Origin: UBA6926 sp045562535
Lineage (GTDB): Bacteria; Chloroflexota; Dehalococcoidia; UBA6926
DNA length: 64,000 bases
Direction: 5' to 3'
Assembly: GCA_045562535.1 (NCBI GenBank)
Contig: JBJKVP010000001.1
Span: 1-64,000, forward strand
Positions 15,478 to 24,049 of this stretch are shown one piece after another. The translations under genes and the position numbers were made by a program. The first letter of the stretch is position 1. Each line of letters starts with the position of its first letter. A model generated the notes under the pieces. That model was not told the DNA's origin. It saw nothing but the letters and a program-made list of their open reading frames with translations, and did not search any database.

Positions 15478-16803
15478 ATGTTCGACAACTTAACAGATAG
15501 AATATCAAACGCTTTTAAAAAACTATCGGGCCACACTGTCATCTCAGAACAAGATTTCGACGATGTACTAAAAGAGATACGGCGAGCCCTACTAGAAGCA
15601 GATGTGAATTTCCGTGTCGTTAAAAACTTACAACAAGGGATAAGAGAGAGAGTAATAGGTGAAAAAATCTTGGATGGGGTGAGTCCATCCCAACAAATAA
15701 TCAAGATATTTCAAGATGAGTTAACGGCAGTTCTAGGTAACAATAAAAAAGACCTTTCAAAGAGTAATAATAAACCGGCTACACTCCTAATGATTGGGCT
15801 TCAAGGATCTGGGAAAACCACCACGTCAGCAAAAATATCGAAAAGATTGGTTTCTGATAGCAATAAAGTATTGATGGTAGCGGGTGACCTGAAACGACCC
15901 GCAGCTATAGAACAAATTACCAAATTAGGGGAAAGAATCGGGGTTGAGACCTATTCAAATGCACAAGCATCAAGCCCTAAAGAACTAGCGAAAGAATCAC
16001 TAAAATTAGCTTCTAACAAAGATTATGACTGGCTAGTTTTTGATAGTGCAGGCCGTATACAAATTGACAACGATTTAATGGATGAACTAGAGAATTTACA
16101 TCAAACATTAAGCCCGTCGGAAACGTTACTTGTTGTAGATGCAATGACAGGACAAGAGGCTGTTAATGTTGCCACGGAATTCCAAGCTAGAGTACCAATC
16201 ACAGGAATAGTTATTACCAAAATGGATAGTGATGCCAGAGGCGGAGCCGCGCTGTCTATCGTTGCGGAGACCGGAATCCCCGTTATATATATCGGTACTG
16301 GTGAGAAACTTGATGATCTTGACGCATTCTACCCGGATCGATTGGCAGGTAGAATTTTAGGTATGGGAGATGTTGTCTCATTAGTTGAAAAAGCGCAGCA
16401 AACTATTGATGAATCTCAAGCAATCGAAATGGAAAAACGTTTAAAAAATGCGACGTTCACTCTAGATGATTTTCTGGTCCAGATAGACCAACTTAGAAAT
16501 ATGGGACCAATGAACCAAATCTTAGAAATGATACCAGGGTTTAAATCAATGGCTGGTAATATAAGCAACGATCAAATGCCAGGAGAAAACGACCTCAAAA
16601 AAGTTGAAGCAATCGTGTTATCAATGACCCCATTAGAAAGGCGATCCCCACACATAATTGGCGGAAGCAGGAGAAAACGCATAGCAAAAGGCAGTGGAAC
16701 CCAACCCGCAGATGTAAATCGTCTTTTAAATCAATTCGAACAGATGAAAAAAATGATGAAAGCGTTATCAAGCGGAAAAAAAATGCCGGGAATGCCTTTT
16801 TAA
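15478..16803 (+). CDS. ffh: Signal recognition particle protein Ffh (SRP54)
   Basis: The SRP GTPase targets nascent membrane and secreted proteins to FtsY and the translocon. The N domain starts MFDNLTDRISNAF. The G domain has GLQGSGKTTTS (107-116), DSAGR where DTAGR is usual, and TKMDSDARGGAALS. The methionine-rich M domain begins about residue 315 and ends with a lysine- and methionine-rich tail (MKKMMKALSSGKKMPGM). At 441 aa it is normal. It converges with the lipoprotein gene across 13 nt. Confidence 0.97.
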   Translation: MFDNLTDRISNAFKKLSGHTVISEQDFDDVLKEIRRALLEADVNFRVVKNLQQGIRERVIGEKILDGVSPSQQIIKIFQDELTAVLGNNKKDLSKSNNKPATLLMIGLQGSGKTTTSAKISKRLVSDSNKVLMVAGDLKRPAAIEQITKLGERIGVETYSNAQASSPKELAKESLKLASNKDYDWLVFDSAGRIQIDNDLMDELENLHQTLSPSETLLVVDAMTGQEAVNVATEFQARVPITGIVITKMDSDARGGAALSIVAETGIPVIYIGTGEKLDDLDAFYPDRLAGRILGMGDVVSLVEKAQQTIDESQAIEMEKRLKNATFTLDDFLVQIDQLRNMGPMNQILEMIPGFKSMAGNISNDQMPGENDLKKVEAIVLSMTPLERRSPHIIGGSRRKRIAKGSGTQPADVNRLLNQFEQMKKMMKALSSGKKMPGMPF

Positions 16804-16816
16804 CCAGTTAATACTC

Positions 16817-18190
16817 TCAGTTATTAGTAAAGAAAAACCAGTTTTCTGCGCTTTCAAATACCCAAGTACTGAATTGGATATCTTCTACTCCAGCTTTGCT
16901 ACTGCCGAAAAACCATCCTGCCTCTGAATTATCACAACGTAGAGGGTTAGCATCCCTTTGTTCCTTGGTAACAATTACATCTGAAGGGGTTTCAAATCCT
17001 CTGGCTTTGTACTGCTCTACTACATCATCGGTAGCTACCTCAAGGAAAGAAACTAAACGGTGATCTCCTGGGCCTATTTTAATCGATGTTGCGATTTCAC
17101 CCCATGCTTCTTCGTCACCTAAGGTTCCTATTTGTTGCCCTGCTGTTACTACAGAACCTTCCTTCAAAGATGGATCCAATGCAATGTGAAAAAACATGAA
17201 AAAGTAGCCAGGATGCTCGCTCGAAGCGACGGTGAAATTAGCTTCTGTTCCATATTTGTTCTCTTTATAGTAGACACCTACTATTCTGCCATCCACAGGG
17301 GAGAAGAATTTTATAGACATCCAAGGGAAGGTGTGTGGTGTAGACGCATATAAGGCCTGCTCTTTCGGTACACCCACAGGCATAAAATAATGTTTCATAC
17401 TTTTGCAGTTAGAGCGGGTTTCATCATACTCTGGCGTATTATAAGAAAAATCGTGGCCTACCCCTGACCTAATTTTTGACATCTTAGAAAACTTATCAAG
17501 TTCTGTAAAATTCGACGTCGCTACTTTGGGTAGATTATCAGGATCGTAAGTTGCTACATATACGTTTGTGTAGTCAACTGCGTCAGTAGCCAGGCGCGCA
17601 TTCGGATCAGCCTTACCTGTATTGTGGGGGTCTTTCTCTGGTTTAGCATTCGGATTTTCCTTGAATGACTGTTCACATCTCTCTTTATCACCAGGAGGCA
17701 GTGAACTACAAGGGTTGGATGAATGTCCGTTCCCATATCCAGACTTTGTCTGTGGCGCTTGGACAGAACTATTACACATGTATGCCATCATTCCAGTTGC
17801 AGTGTCGCATAGAGAGGGATCCTTCTCGATCATTTGCCTATACTTTTCGGTACAAGGCTCGACCATTGCACCCGTTGCATTCTCGCATTCATCTTCTGAG
17901 ACTTTTACGCTTACCTTTTCTTTAGCAGGAGGCGTGGTTGTACTTACAGGCTCTTTTGATGTCTTGCTCGTGTTTTGAGCAGCACTGGATTTGGTATCAC
18001 TACTCGTGTTTTCAGCAGTACTGGCTTTGGTATCACTACTTGTATTGCTTACTGAAGACGATTCTTGTGTATTTTTCGTTGTTTCAACGGATCCTCCAAT
18101 TTCCGGATCCTCTGAGGCACACCCAAACGATGTTATTGAAAATACGATAATTAAAAATATAAGAGGTTTCACTAGAAATCTATTTAGCAT
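16817..18190 (-). CDS. Secreted lipoprotein with low-complexity linker and M23-like beta domain
   Basis: The chosen start, ATG 18190, has AAGGAA 5 nt upstream and overlaps the stop of the preceding gene; an upstream in-frame ATG at 18223 adds 11 residues. The N-terminus is a lipoprotein signal ending in the lipobox SFGC. A Ser/Thr-rich linker with repeats (NTSSDTKAS, NTSSDTKSS) follows, then a cysteine-containing region. The last 200 residues resemble a lysostaphin/M23 beta-roll (FFHIALDP, then VVTAGQQIGTLG). The full HxxxD/HxH zinc set is not evident, so peptidase activity is doubtful. It probably sits on the outer face of the membrane. Confidence 0.7.
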   Translation of the reverse strand: MLNRFLVKPLIFLIIVFSITSFGCASEDPEIGGSVETTKNTQESSSVSNTSSDTKASTAENTSSDTKSSAAQNTSKTSKEPVSTTTPPAKEKVSVKVSEDECENATGAMVEPCTEKYRQMIEKDPSLCDTATGMMAYMCNSSVQAPQTKSGYGNGHSSNPCSSLPPGDKERCEQSFKENPNAKPEKDPHNTGKADPNARLATDAVDYTNVYVATYDPDNLPKVATSNFTELDKFSKMSKIRSGVGHDFSYNTPEYDETRSNCKSMKHYFMPVGVPKEQALYASTPHTFPWMSIKFFSPVDGRIVGVYYKENKYGTEANFTVASSEHPGYFFMFFHIALDPSLKEGSVVTAGQQIGTLGDEEAWGEIATSIKIGPGDHRLVSFLEVATDDVVEQYKARGFETPSDVIVTKEQRDANPLRCDNSEAGWFFGSSKAGVEDIQFSTWVFESAENWFFFTNN

Positions 18191-18500
18191 TTGTTTCCTT
18201 TTTTCTTTTATTTGAGTGTCCAAAGTTTACTACTGTATAACGTAAAGAATCTATAAGTTTATCCGCCTCGTCCTCAGGGATCTGAAATGGCTTTCTTGAG
18301 GTGGTAGGAAGTGTTAGCCAATGGTAAAAACCATACCAGGCCCTTGATTCCTCTTCCTCATTTTTTGACTTTAGAACTACTTTAAGATACTTAGATTTAA
18401 ATCGTCGCTCTACATGCTGACGAAGCAAATCATCCTCCTGCAATATCGAAGATTTAGTCCAGGCATCTTCAAAGGGATCTTGCGAACCAGAATTACTCAT
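18180..18500 (-). CDS. Conserved-looking hypothetical protein, 106 aa
   Basis: The frame opens at 18605 inside the crotonase gene, but ATG 18500 is preferred: it lies 13 nt after the crotonase stop and AAGGG precedes it. The 106-aa product is hydrophilic and charged, with aromatic-rich AWYGFYHWLTLP in the middle and a basic tail (NKRKKETNAK). No signal peptide or membrane segment is visible. I recognise no family. Its stop codon overlaps the start of the lipoprotein gene, so the two are probably translated together; the three genes 19401-16817 form one operon. Confidence 0.65.
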   Translation of the reverse strand: MSNSGSQDPFEDAWTKSSILQEDDLLRQHVERRFKSKYLKVVLKSKNEEEESRAWYGFYHWLTLPTTSRKPFQIPEDEADKLIDSLRYTVVNFGHSNKRKKETNAK

Positions 18501-18513
18501 GCGCGTACCCTTG

Positions 18514-19401
18514 CTATCTTTTGCTCCTGGGTCCGAAAGGTTCAGGTTGAAAAGGTCCATCTCTTTCTTGGAGATAAGACCTAAGGCCTCCTTCTTTAGC
18601 CGCATCTTCCATATGTCTCTTAAAATCTTCTCTTTGCGATGTATGTGCTAATGCAGAAAGTTCAGCATTCAAATTCCATGCATTATGAAGACCCATCATG
18701 TAAAGCCCCATAGTTGCTACATGCAAATTAATTTTCACAGTCTCAGGGCTAACAAGTGCGATTCTTTCTCCTATAGAAAAACATTCTTCAAGCAAATCAT
18801 CGGGTTCAACTATTTTGTTGACTAAGCCGATCCTCAGTGCTTCATCTGCATCGATATGATCTCCTGTTAATCCATATCTCAGTGCATTTTTGTAGCCGGC
18901 TAACAATGTCCAAAGGAAGTTAGTATTGGAAATATGTCGGATTTCGGGTTGCCCGAAAACCGCGGCAGATGATGCAATAGTAATGTGAGTAACCAATGCG
19001 TACCAACTACCCCAGGCAAGCGCCCAACCATTTATTGCGCCAATAATCGGGGTGTTGAGCTCCCACATATGTTGTAATCTTTTTACGCCAGCACGATCCT
19101 GGGTTCTCCATTCATCAAGAAAAGCGGCGACTGATTTGCCTTCTTCAAGCCCGTAGGGCCAAACAGTCTCTGCGTTTCCTCCACCAGCACCAAAACTTAA
19201 GTCTGCACCAGCACTAAACGCTCTGCCTGCACCAGTTAATATTATATATCTAACTTCAGGATCTTGGTCAGCTTCATCAAATGCAGCATGCATATCAGAA
19301 CGCAACCCAGCACTTAGTGCATTCATCTGTTCTGGGCGATTCATAGTAATTAAAACGCCTTTACGCTGTTTCTCGTACAAAATATTTTCATAGTCAGCCA
19401 T
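18514..19401 (-). CDS. Crotonase-family protein with one hydratase glutamate replaced
   Basis: A 295-aa enoyl-CoA hydratase/isomerase-fold protein. The acyl-CoA site (GRAFSAGADLSF) and one catalytic glutamate (FGQPEIRH) are present. The second glutamate, expected four residues before LTGD, is arginine here (NALRYGLTGD). The oxyanion strand reads GWALAWGSWYAL, not the glycine-rich norm. It is therefore unlikely to be a standard hydratase; an isomerase, hydrolase or decarboxylase-type crotonase is possible. It is the first gene of a three-gene operon with a hypothetical protein and a lipoprotein. Confidence 0.8.
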   Translation of the reverse strand: MADYENILYEKQRKGVLITMNRPEQMNALSAGLRSDMHAAFDEADQDPEVRYIILTGAGRAFSAGADLSFGAGGGNAETVWPYGLEEGKSVAAFLDEWRTQDRAGVKRLQHMWELNTPIIGAINGWALAWGSWYALVTHITIASSAAVFGQPEIRHISNTNFLWTLLAGYKNALRYGLTGDHIDADEALRIGLVNKIVEPDDLLEECFSIGERIALVSPETVKINLHVATMGLYMMGLHNAWNLNAELSALAHTSQREDFKRHMEDAAKEGGLRSYLQERDGPFQPEPFGPRSKR

Positions 19402-19512
19402 TATAATTCCCTTCCTTTGTCAGGTTATTCAATGTACAGATTAACATGAAAATTTAAAAAATTTCCAACTAACTTATACTGTTTGTGACATCATAACCTT
19501 GTTAGCAAAGTG

Positions 19513-19541
19513 TTAGCATGGTATCGTGAAAAACGTATAAT
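19513..19541 (+). promoter_or_regulatory. Likely recA promoter with a direct repeat over the -35
   Basis: TTAGCA (19513-19518), a 17-nt spacer and a perfect TATAAT (19536-19541) lie just upstream of recA. The octamer TGTTAGCA covering the -35 is repeated 11 nt upstream, ending at 19507. No GAAC-N4-GTTC or CTGT-N8-ACAG LexA-type palindrome was seen. Confidence 0.5.
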
Positions 19542-19568
19542 TCGAATAAAAATTTTTGATGGAAATCT

Positions 19569-20621
19569 ATGGTAACGGAAAAAGATAAGGCTCTAGAACA
19601 GGCTCTTGCACTAGTCGAACGAAACTTCGGCAAGGGCTCTTTAATGCGATTCGGAGAATCCGCAGGACGTTTCAGTTTGGATTCTATTCCTACTGGATCA
19701 ATTTCTCTAGACATGGCTCTAGGTATAGGTGGAATTCCTAAAGGACGCATCACCGAGATATATGGCGCGGAATCGTCTGGGAAATCCACACTTGCTCAGC
19801 ACATCATTGGAGAAGCCCAAAAGCAAAATGGTACAGTAGCTTACATAGATGCGGAACACGCGTTAGACCCAACGTACGCGGCAACCTGCGGAGTAAACAT
19901 AGATGAATTATTGATATCTCAGCCAGACGATGCTGAACAGGCATTGGATATAACAGAGGCGCTAGTGAGGAGCGCCGCTGTGGATGCCATCGTCGTAGAT
20001 AGTGTTGCTGCTCTAGTACCTAGAGCCGAGATCGAAGGCAACATGGGAGATACTCACATAGGTCTACAGGCGCGTCTAATGTCGCAAGCACTTAGAAAAT
20101 TAACCGGAACCACTCACAGATCTAAAACTGCAGTAATATTTATAAACCAAATCCGAGAAAAGGTGGGAGTCCTCTTTGGTAACCCAGAGGTAACACCAGG
20201 CGGAAGGGCACTTAAATTTTATTCGTCAGTCAGAATAGATCTAAGAAGGATTGAGACCATTAAAAAAGGCACGGAAAGCGTAGCGATAAAAGTAAGAGCA
20301 CGTGTTGTAAAAAACAAGACTGCCCCACCTTTCCGTGTTGCAGAATTCGACATCATGTTTAGCCAAGGCATTAGTAGAGAAGGCGATATTCTAGATTTAG
20401 GTGTTCAAACGAACATTATAAAAAAAGCAGGCGCTTTCTTCTCGTATGAGGATGATCGACTAGGCCAAGGACGTGAAAACGCTAAAGCATTCTTGAAAGA
20501 AAACGAAACTATTGCTCAGTCAATAGAAGAACAAATCAGGAACGCGATGTCACCAGAAGAAACATCTGACCAGGATACTGGATCAGATATTATCGATGAG
20601 GACGGTGAACTAGAAACTTAA
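19569..20621 (+). CDS. recA: Recombinase RecA
   Basis: A 350-aa DNA strand-exchange ATPase. Walker A is GAESSGKS (66-73), with alanine where proline is usual. Walker B lies in AIVVDSVAALVPRAEIEG; loop 2 region has FINQIREKVGVLFGNPE, then TPGGRALKFY. The acidic C-terminal tail (SDQDTGSDIIDEDGELET) is typical. It is followed by a strong terminator, so it is probably monocistronic. Confidence 0.98.
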   Translation: MVTEKDKALEQALALVERNFGKGSLMRFGESAGRFSLDSIPTGSISLDMALGIGGIPKGRITEIYGAESSGKSTLAQHIIGEAQKQNGTVAYIDAEHALDPTYAATCGVNIDELLISQPDDAEQALDITEALVRSAAVDAIVVDSVAALVPRAEIEGNMGDTHIGLQARLMSQALRKLTGTTHRSKTAVIFINQIREKVGVLFGNPEVTPGGRALKFYSSVRIDLRRIETIKKGTESVAIKVRARVVKNKTAPPFRVAEFDIMFSQGISREGDILDLGVQTNIIKKAGAFFSYEDDRLGQGRENAKAFLKENETIAQSIEEQIRNAMSPEETSDQDTGSDIIDEDGELET

Positions 20622-20640
20622 TTACCATTTAAGGTTAATT

Positions 20641-20677
20641 AAAAGGGGCTATGAGGGTTACTTCGTGGCCCCTTTTT
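20641..20677 (+). terminator. Rho-independent terminator after recA
   Basis: AAAAGGGGC and GCCCCTTTTT form the stem. A second inner helix (GAGG with CTTC) lies in the loop, and the T run belongs to the 3' arm. It lies 20 nt after the recA stop and 30 nt before rny. Confidence 0.8.
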
Positions 20678-20706
20678 GCATTAAAAAATGAAAGAAGGCA
20701 ACGAAA

Positions 20707-22242
20707 ATGACAATAGATCCAATATTACTAGTATTGGCGATATCATTAACAGCAATCTCAAGTATATTTGCAGGGGTTGGTATCAAAACATACATAAATG
20801 TGAAAAAACTTAATTCAATTGAGACAGGTAAAAGAGTCAAAATCGCAAAGCTCGAAAACGAATCCAGAGAAATCATTAGAAGCGCAAAACATGAGGGGAA
20901 GCAGCTTAGAAATCGTGCAGAAAAACAAACTCGTGATAGAAGAACCGAACTAAAACGATCCGAAAACAAAGCCACAAAGAAGCAAGACCAAATTACAAAA
21001 AGGCTGGAAAGTATTGAGAAACGAGAGCGAAAATTAGCAAAAATCGAAGAACGAATACAAAATAAAGAATCGGAACTTGATGAACTAAAACAAGAAGAGT
21101 TCGTAGCGCTTGAGAAAGTAGCTCAACTAACTCTTGGGGAGGCCCAAGAGCGGCTAATGAATGAACTTGAAAAAGAAATATCTGTTGAAGCGTCACGGAA
21201 GGTTCGGGAATCAGAAGAATCGATTCAAGCTGAATCAAAAGAATTAGCCTATAAGATAATGGCACAATCGCTCCAACGATATGCAAGCGAAGTGGTTTCG
21301 GAATTAACCACTAGTTCAGTACCGTTACCAAATGAAGAGATGAAGGGACGGCTAATTGGAAAAGAAGGGCGAAATATACGAGCAATAGAAAATGCCACAG
21401 GTGTTAATTTGATAGTAGATGATACCCCAGAGGTTGTAACTGTATCAGCTTTTGATCCAATAAGAAGAGAAATCGCAAGGCGTACGGTTTCCAGTCTCGT
21501 TCAAGATGGAAGAATACAACCAGCTAGAATAGAGGAATTAGTAGAAAAATCGAGGGAAGAGCTAGAAGAAGTAACTACGAAAGCAGGCGAGGAAGCTTGC
21601 TATGAAGTAAAAATTCAAGGCTTACACCCTGAGGTCGTAAAAACAATGGGTAGACTAAAGTTCCGCTATAGTTACGGGCAAAACGTTCTTCAACATTGTA
21701 TAGAAACCGCGCACATAGCTGCGTCAATTGCATCGGAATTAGGTGTGAACCAAGACGTGGTTAGAAGAGCAGCATTTCTTCATGATATCGGAAAAGCGTT
21801 GACTCACGAAGTAGAAGGCCCTCACGCACAAGTAGGGGCAGAACTCTTATCCAGGTATAAAATAAACGAGCGTGTGGTAAGAGCTGTTGGAGATCATCAT
21901 GGGGAAGAAGGTTGGAAAAGCATAGATGCTTTCGTTGTCGCTGCCGCTGATGCAATCAGTGGAGCAAGGCCCGGAGCAAGAAGAGAAAGTGCAGAAGCGT
22001 ACGTTAAAAGAATAGAAGCTTTAGAAGAGATCGCTACCGAGTTTGATGGCGTCGAAAAAGCATTTGCTCTTCAAGCTGGAAGAGAAATGAGAGTAATGGT
22101 GAAGCCGGACGAAATCGATGATGTAACAGCAATGAGGATGGCCAGAGACGTAACTCAAAAAATTAAAGAATCCATGGAATATCCAGGTCAAATTAAAGTC
22201 GTTGTAATTAGAGAAACCCGGGCAGTAGAGTACGCAAAATAA
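20707..22242 (+). CDS. rny: Ribonuclease Y
   Basis: A membrane-anchored endoribonuclease that starts mRNA decay in many bacteria lacking RNase E. It has an N-terminal membrane helix (about 5-27), a long charged coiled coil (about 30-190), a KH domain with GRLIGKEGRNIRAIE, and an HD domain with the FLHDIGKA metal motif and GDHHGEEGW. At 511 aa it is normal. It starts after the recA terminator, and the PHP gene follows 7 nt later, so those two are probably one transcript. Confidence 0.97.
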   Translation: MTIDPILLVLAISLTAISSIFAGVGIKTYINVKKLNSIETGKRVKIAKLENESREIIRSAKHEGKQLRNRAEKQTRDRRTELKRSENKATKKQDQITKRLESIEKRERKLAKIEERIQNKESELDELKQEEFVALEKVAQLTLGEAQERLMNELEKEISVEASRKVRESEESIQAESKELAYKIMAQSLQRYASEVVSELTTSSVPLPNEEMKGRLIGKEGRNIRAIENATGVNLIVDDTPEVVTVSAFDPIRREIARRTVSSLVQDGRIQPARIEELVEKSREELEEVTTKAGEEACYEVKIQGLHPEVVKTMGRLKFRYSYGQNVLQHCIETAHIAASIASELGVNQDVVRRAAFLHDIGKALTHEVEGPHAQVGAELLSRYKINERVVRAVGDHHGEEGWKSIDAFVVAAADAISGARPGARRESAEAYVKRIEALEEIATEFDGVEKAFALQAGREMRVMVKPDEIDDVTAMRMARDVTQKIKESMEYPGQIKVVVIRETRAVEYAK

Positions 22243-22249
22243 TCATTCA

Positions 22250-23083
22250 ATGAAATCAGATCTACATTTACATAGCACTGTTTCAGACGGATTACTCACA
22301 CCTACGGAGCTAGTCGACAAGGTATTTGAAGCTGGGATTAGAATTATGTCACTTACGGACCATGATTCTACAGATGGGTTGTCAGAGGCAATTACAACAG
22401 CCGCTAAATATGACGATTTGATTTTGATACCCGGCGTTGAACTTTCTACAGACACTAAAAATGGAGAAATCCATATACTAGGATATTTTATTGATATGGA
22501 ATCTCAAGATCTTCAGAAAACCCTAGAATCATTTAGAGAAGATAGGTTATATCGGGCAAAATCTATGGTTGAAAAATTAACTAACCTTGGATATAAAATC
22601 ACATGGGATGAAGTACTAAAAGTAGCAGGTTCAGGTTCTGTAGGTAGGCCTCACATTGCCGAAATATTAGCTGAAACAGGTCAAGTTACCTCTATAAAAG
22701 CTGCTTTTGATGAACTGATAGGCCGGAATGGCCCAGCGTACACGGAGCGGCGAAAAATGGATCCAGAAACTGCGATTGAGTTAATAGTGCAACATTCTGG
22801 TATACCTGTATTAGCACACCCTAGGGAAGTGAACAATCTGGATGAAATATTGCCAAGCTTAGTATCGTCCGGACTCAAAGGTATGGAAACATATTACGGA
22901 CGTTATTCAACCCAAGAAAGGACTAGATTCCAGCAACTTTGTGACAATCACAATCTATTAGCGACCGGAGGAAGCGATTACCATGGTCCAGATAGAGCCG
23001 CAGAATGTGATCTGGGAGATTCAAAAACGAACCTTCAAGTTGGTAAGCTATTATTAAAAATGCACGACGAGTTAGAAATTTGA
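22250..23083 (+). CDS. PHP-domain phosphoesterase (YciV/RNase AM-like)
   Basis: A 277-aa metal-dependent phosphoesterase of the PHP family. Metal-binding motifs are DLHLHS (4-9), TDHDST (36-41), the glutamate in IPGVELST, AHPRE and the C-terminal GGSDYHG. Relatives act as 3',5'-nucleotide bisphosphate phosphatases or 5'-3' exoribonucleases. The immediate link to rny makes an RNA-turnover role plausible, but this is inference. The start at 22250 lies 7 nt after the rny stop. Confidence 0.85.
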   Translation: MKSDLHLHSTVSDGLLTPTELVDKVFEAGIRIMSLTDHDSTDGLSEAITTAAKYDDLILIPGVELSTDTKNGEIHILGYFIDMESQDLQKTLESFREDRLYRAKSMVEKLTNLGYKITWDEVLKVAGSGSVGRPHIAEILAETGQVTSIKAAFDELIGRNGPAYTERRKMDPETAIELIVQHSGIPVLAHPREVNNLDEILPSLVSSGLKGMETYYGRYSTQERTRFQQLCDNHNLLATGGSDYHGPDRAAECDLGDSKTNLQVGKLLLKMHDELEI

Positions 23084-23257
23084 TGGGTTCTTAATTATAA
23101 GTTCTAGGTCACTTGGCACTATGCGTTTAATTTTATACTAATATATTTGTCTCAATATCTTCGAGCATTTTAATGACACATACTCTAGCGATAGGTTATA
23201 TTCATACCCTGAAAGGTCACCAAATAGTTTTTAACTAATTCAAATATGCATCAATTT

Positions 23258-23342
23258 GCCGAAGTGGCGGAATGGCAGACGCGAAGGTCTCAAAAACCTT
23301 TGTCCCTAGGACGTGTGAGTTCGACTCTCACCTTCGGCACCA
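23258..23342 (+). tRNA. tRNA-Leu (anticodon CAA)
   Basis: An 85-nt class II tRNA. The acceptor GCCGAAG pairs with CTTCGGC, followed by A and an encoded CCA. The anticodon stem AAGGT/ACCTT holds the loop CTCAAAA, giving anticodon CAA, which reads UUG. A long variable arm (TGTCCCTAGGACGTG region) fits leucine. The T arm is GTGAG-TTCGACT-CTCAC. It stands alone between the PHP gene and a small membrane protein. Confidence 0.97.
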
Positions 23343-23389
23343 ATCAATCATATTCTTTTTTAAGGACGAACAAGTACTTTCAAACTCCG

Positions 23390-23560
23390 TTATTGAGGGA
23401 ATACTTGAATAAGAATATATCCTGCTGCCAATAGCCCTAAAAAGCGCATAATATCTGACTTTCTATAAGCGGCTCTCTCTTCTGGTTTGCTAACAATTAC
23501 ACGTAATAAAAAGGTACCTGTTACAAACAAAAGAAGTGTCAACAGTATATAAAATACCAT
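23390..23560 (-). CDS. Small two-helix membrane protein, unknown
   Basis: The frame opens at 23626, but the internal ATG 23560 fits better: the product then starts directly with a membrane helix (VFYILLTLLLFVTGTFLL). A short charged loop (SKPEERAAYRKSD) and a second helix (FLGLLAAGYILIQVF) follow. The 56-aa hairpin protein has both ends probably on the same side. GAGGGA lies upstream at a rather long spacing. No family is recognised; it is the only gene on the minus strand between the tRNA and the zinc-ribbon gene. Confidence 0.5.
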   Translation of the reverse strand: MVFYILLTLLLFVTGTFLLRVIVSKPEERAAYRKSDIMRFLGLLAAGYILIQVFPQ

Positions 23561-23719
23561 AATGAATAATTCCCTCTCTCTGATACACAAAATAGCTGAA
23601 GAACAACCTGGCTCTAATTGTAACATTCAATAGTTCATCCGAAGCTACTGGAATTCATTCTATTTAAATACCATATGCTACAATCAACACTAGATGAAAA
23701 AACCACCTCATAACCCATT

Positions 23720-24037
23720 ATGAATATGCAAGAAAGATGTACGAACTGCCAATCAGTGAATGCTGAAGGTACGATTTACTGCACGAATTGCGGATTAGAA
23801 CTCACCAACAAACAAGTAAGTGTAGATAGCCCAGATATTCAAACCATCTTGGATATTCATGAAGGGAACACGCAACGCAGCAAAAAGCGACCTTTTTACA
23901 CCAAAAAAAGCTACTGGCTGGCGCTGTTTGTTCTTCTCATAATAGCAAATAATTATTGTGGCTCTGACAATGATCAAACTTTGCAACCGGTAACTAAAAC
24001 AATGGCAATTTACTCTCAAAGTGAGTCAGCCAAGTAA
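23720..24037 (+). CDS. Zinc-ribbon protein with one membrane helix
   Basis: A 105-aa protein. Residues 7-24 carry two CxxC knuckles (CTNC and CTNC) forming a zinc ribbon of the kind found at the start of many small membrane proteins. A basic segment (KKRPFYTKKSY) precedes one membrane helix (WLALFVLLIIANNY), and a short polar tail follows. The zinc ribbon is probably cytoplasmic. Function is unknown. It is convergent with the protease lipoprotein, separated by 12 nt. Confidence 0.65.
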   Translation: MNMQERCTNCQSVNAEGTIYCTNCGLELTNKQVSVDSPDIQTILDIHEGNTQRSKKRPFYTKKSYWLALFVLLIIANNYCGSDNDQTLQPVTKTMAIYSQSESAK

Positions 24038-24049
24038 TAGGTTCCTGCC

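Noticed and set aside
23246..23434. Plus-strand open frame over the tRNA-Leu
   Set aside because: It is the tRNA gene read as protein; the cloverleaf is complete.
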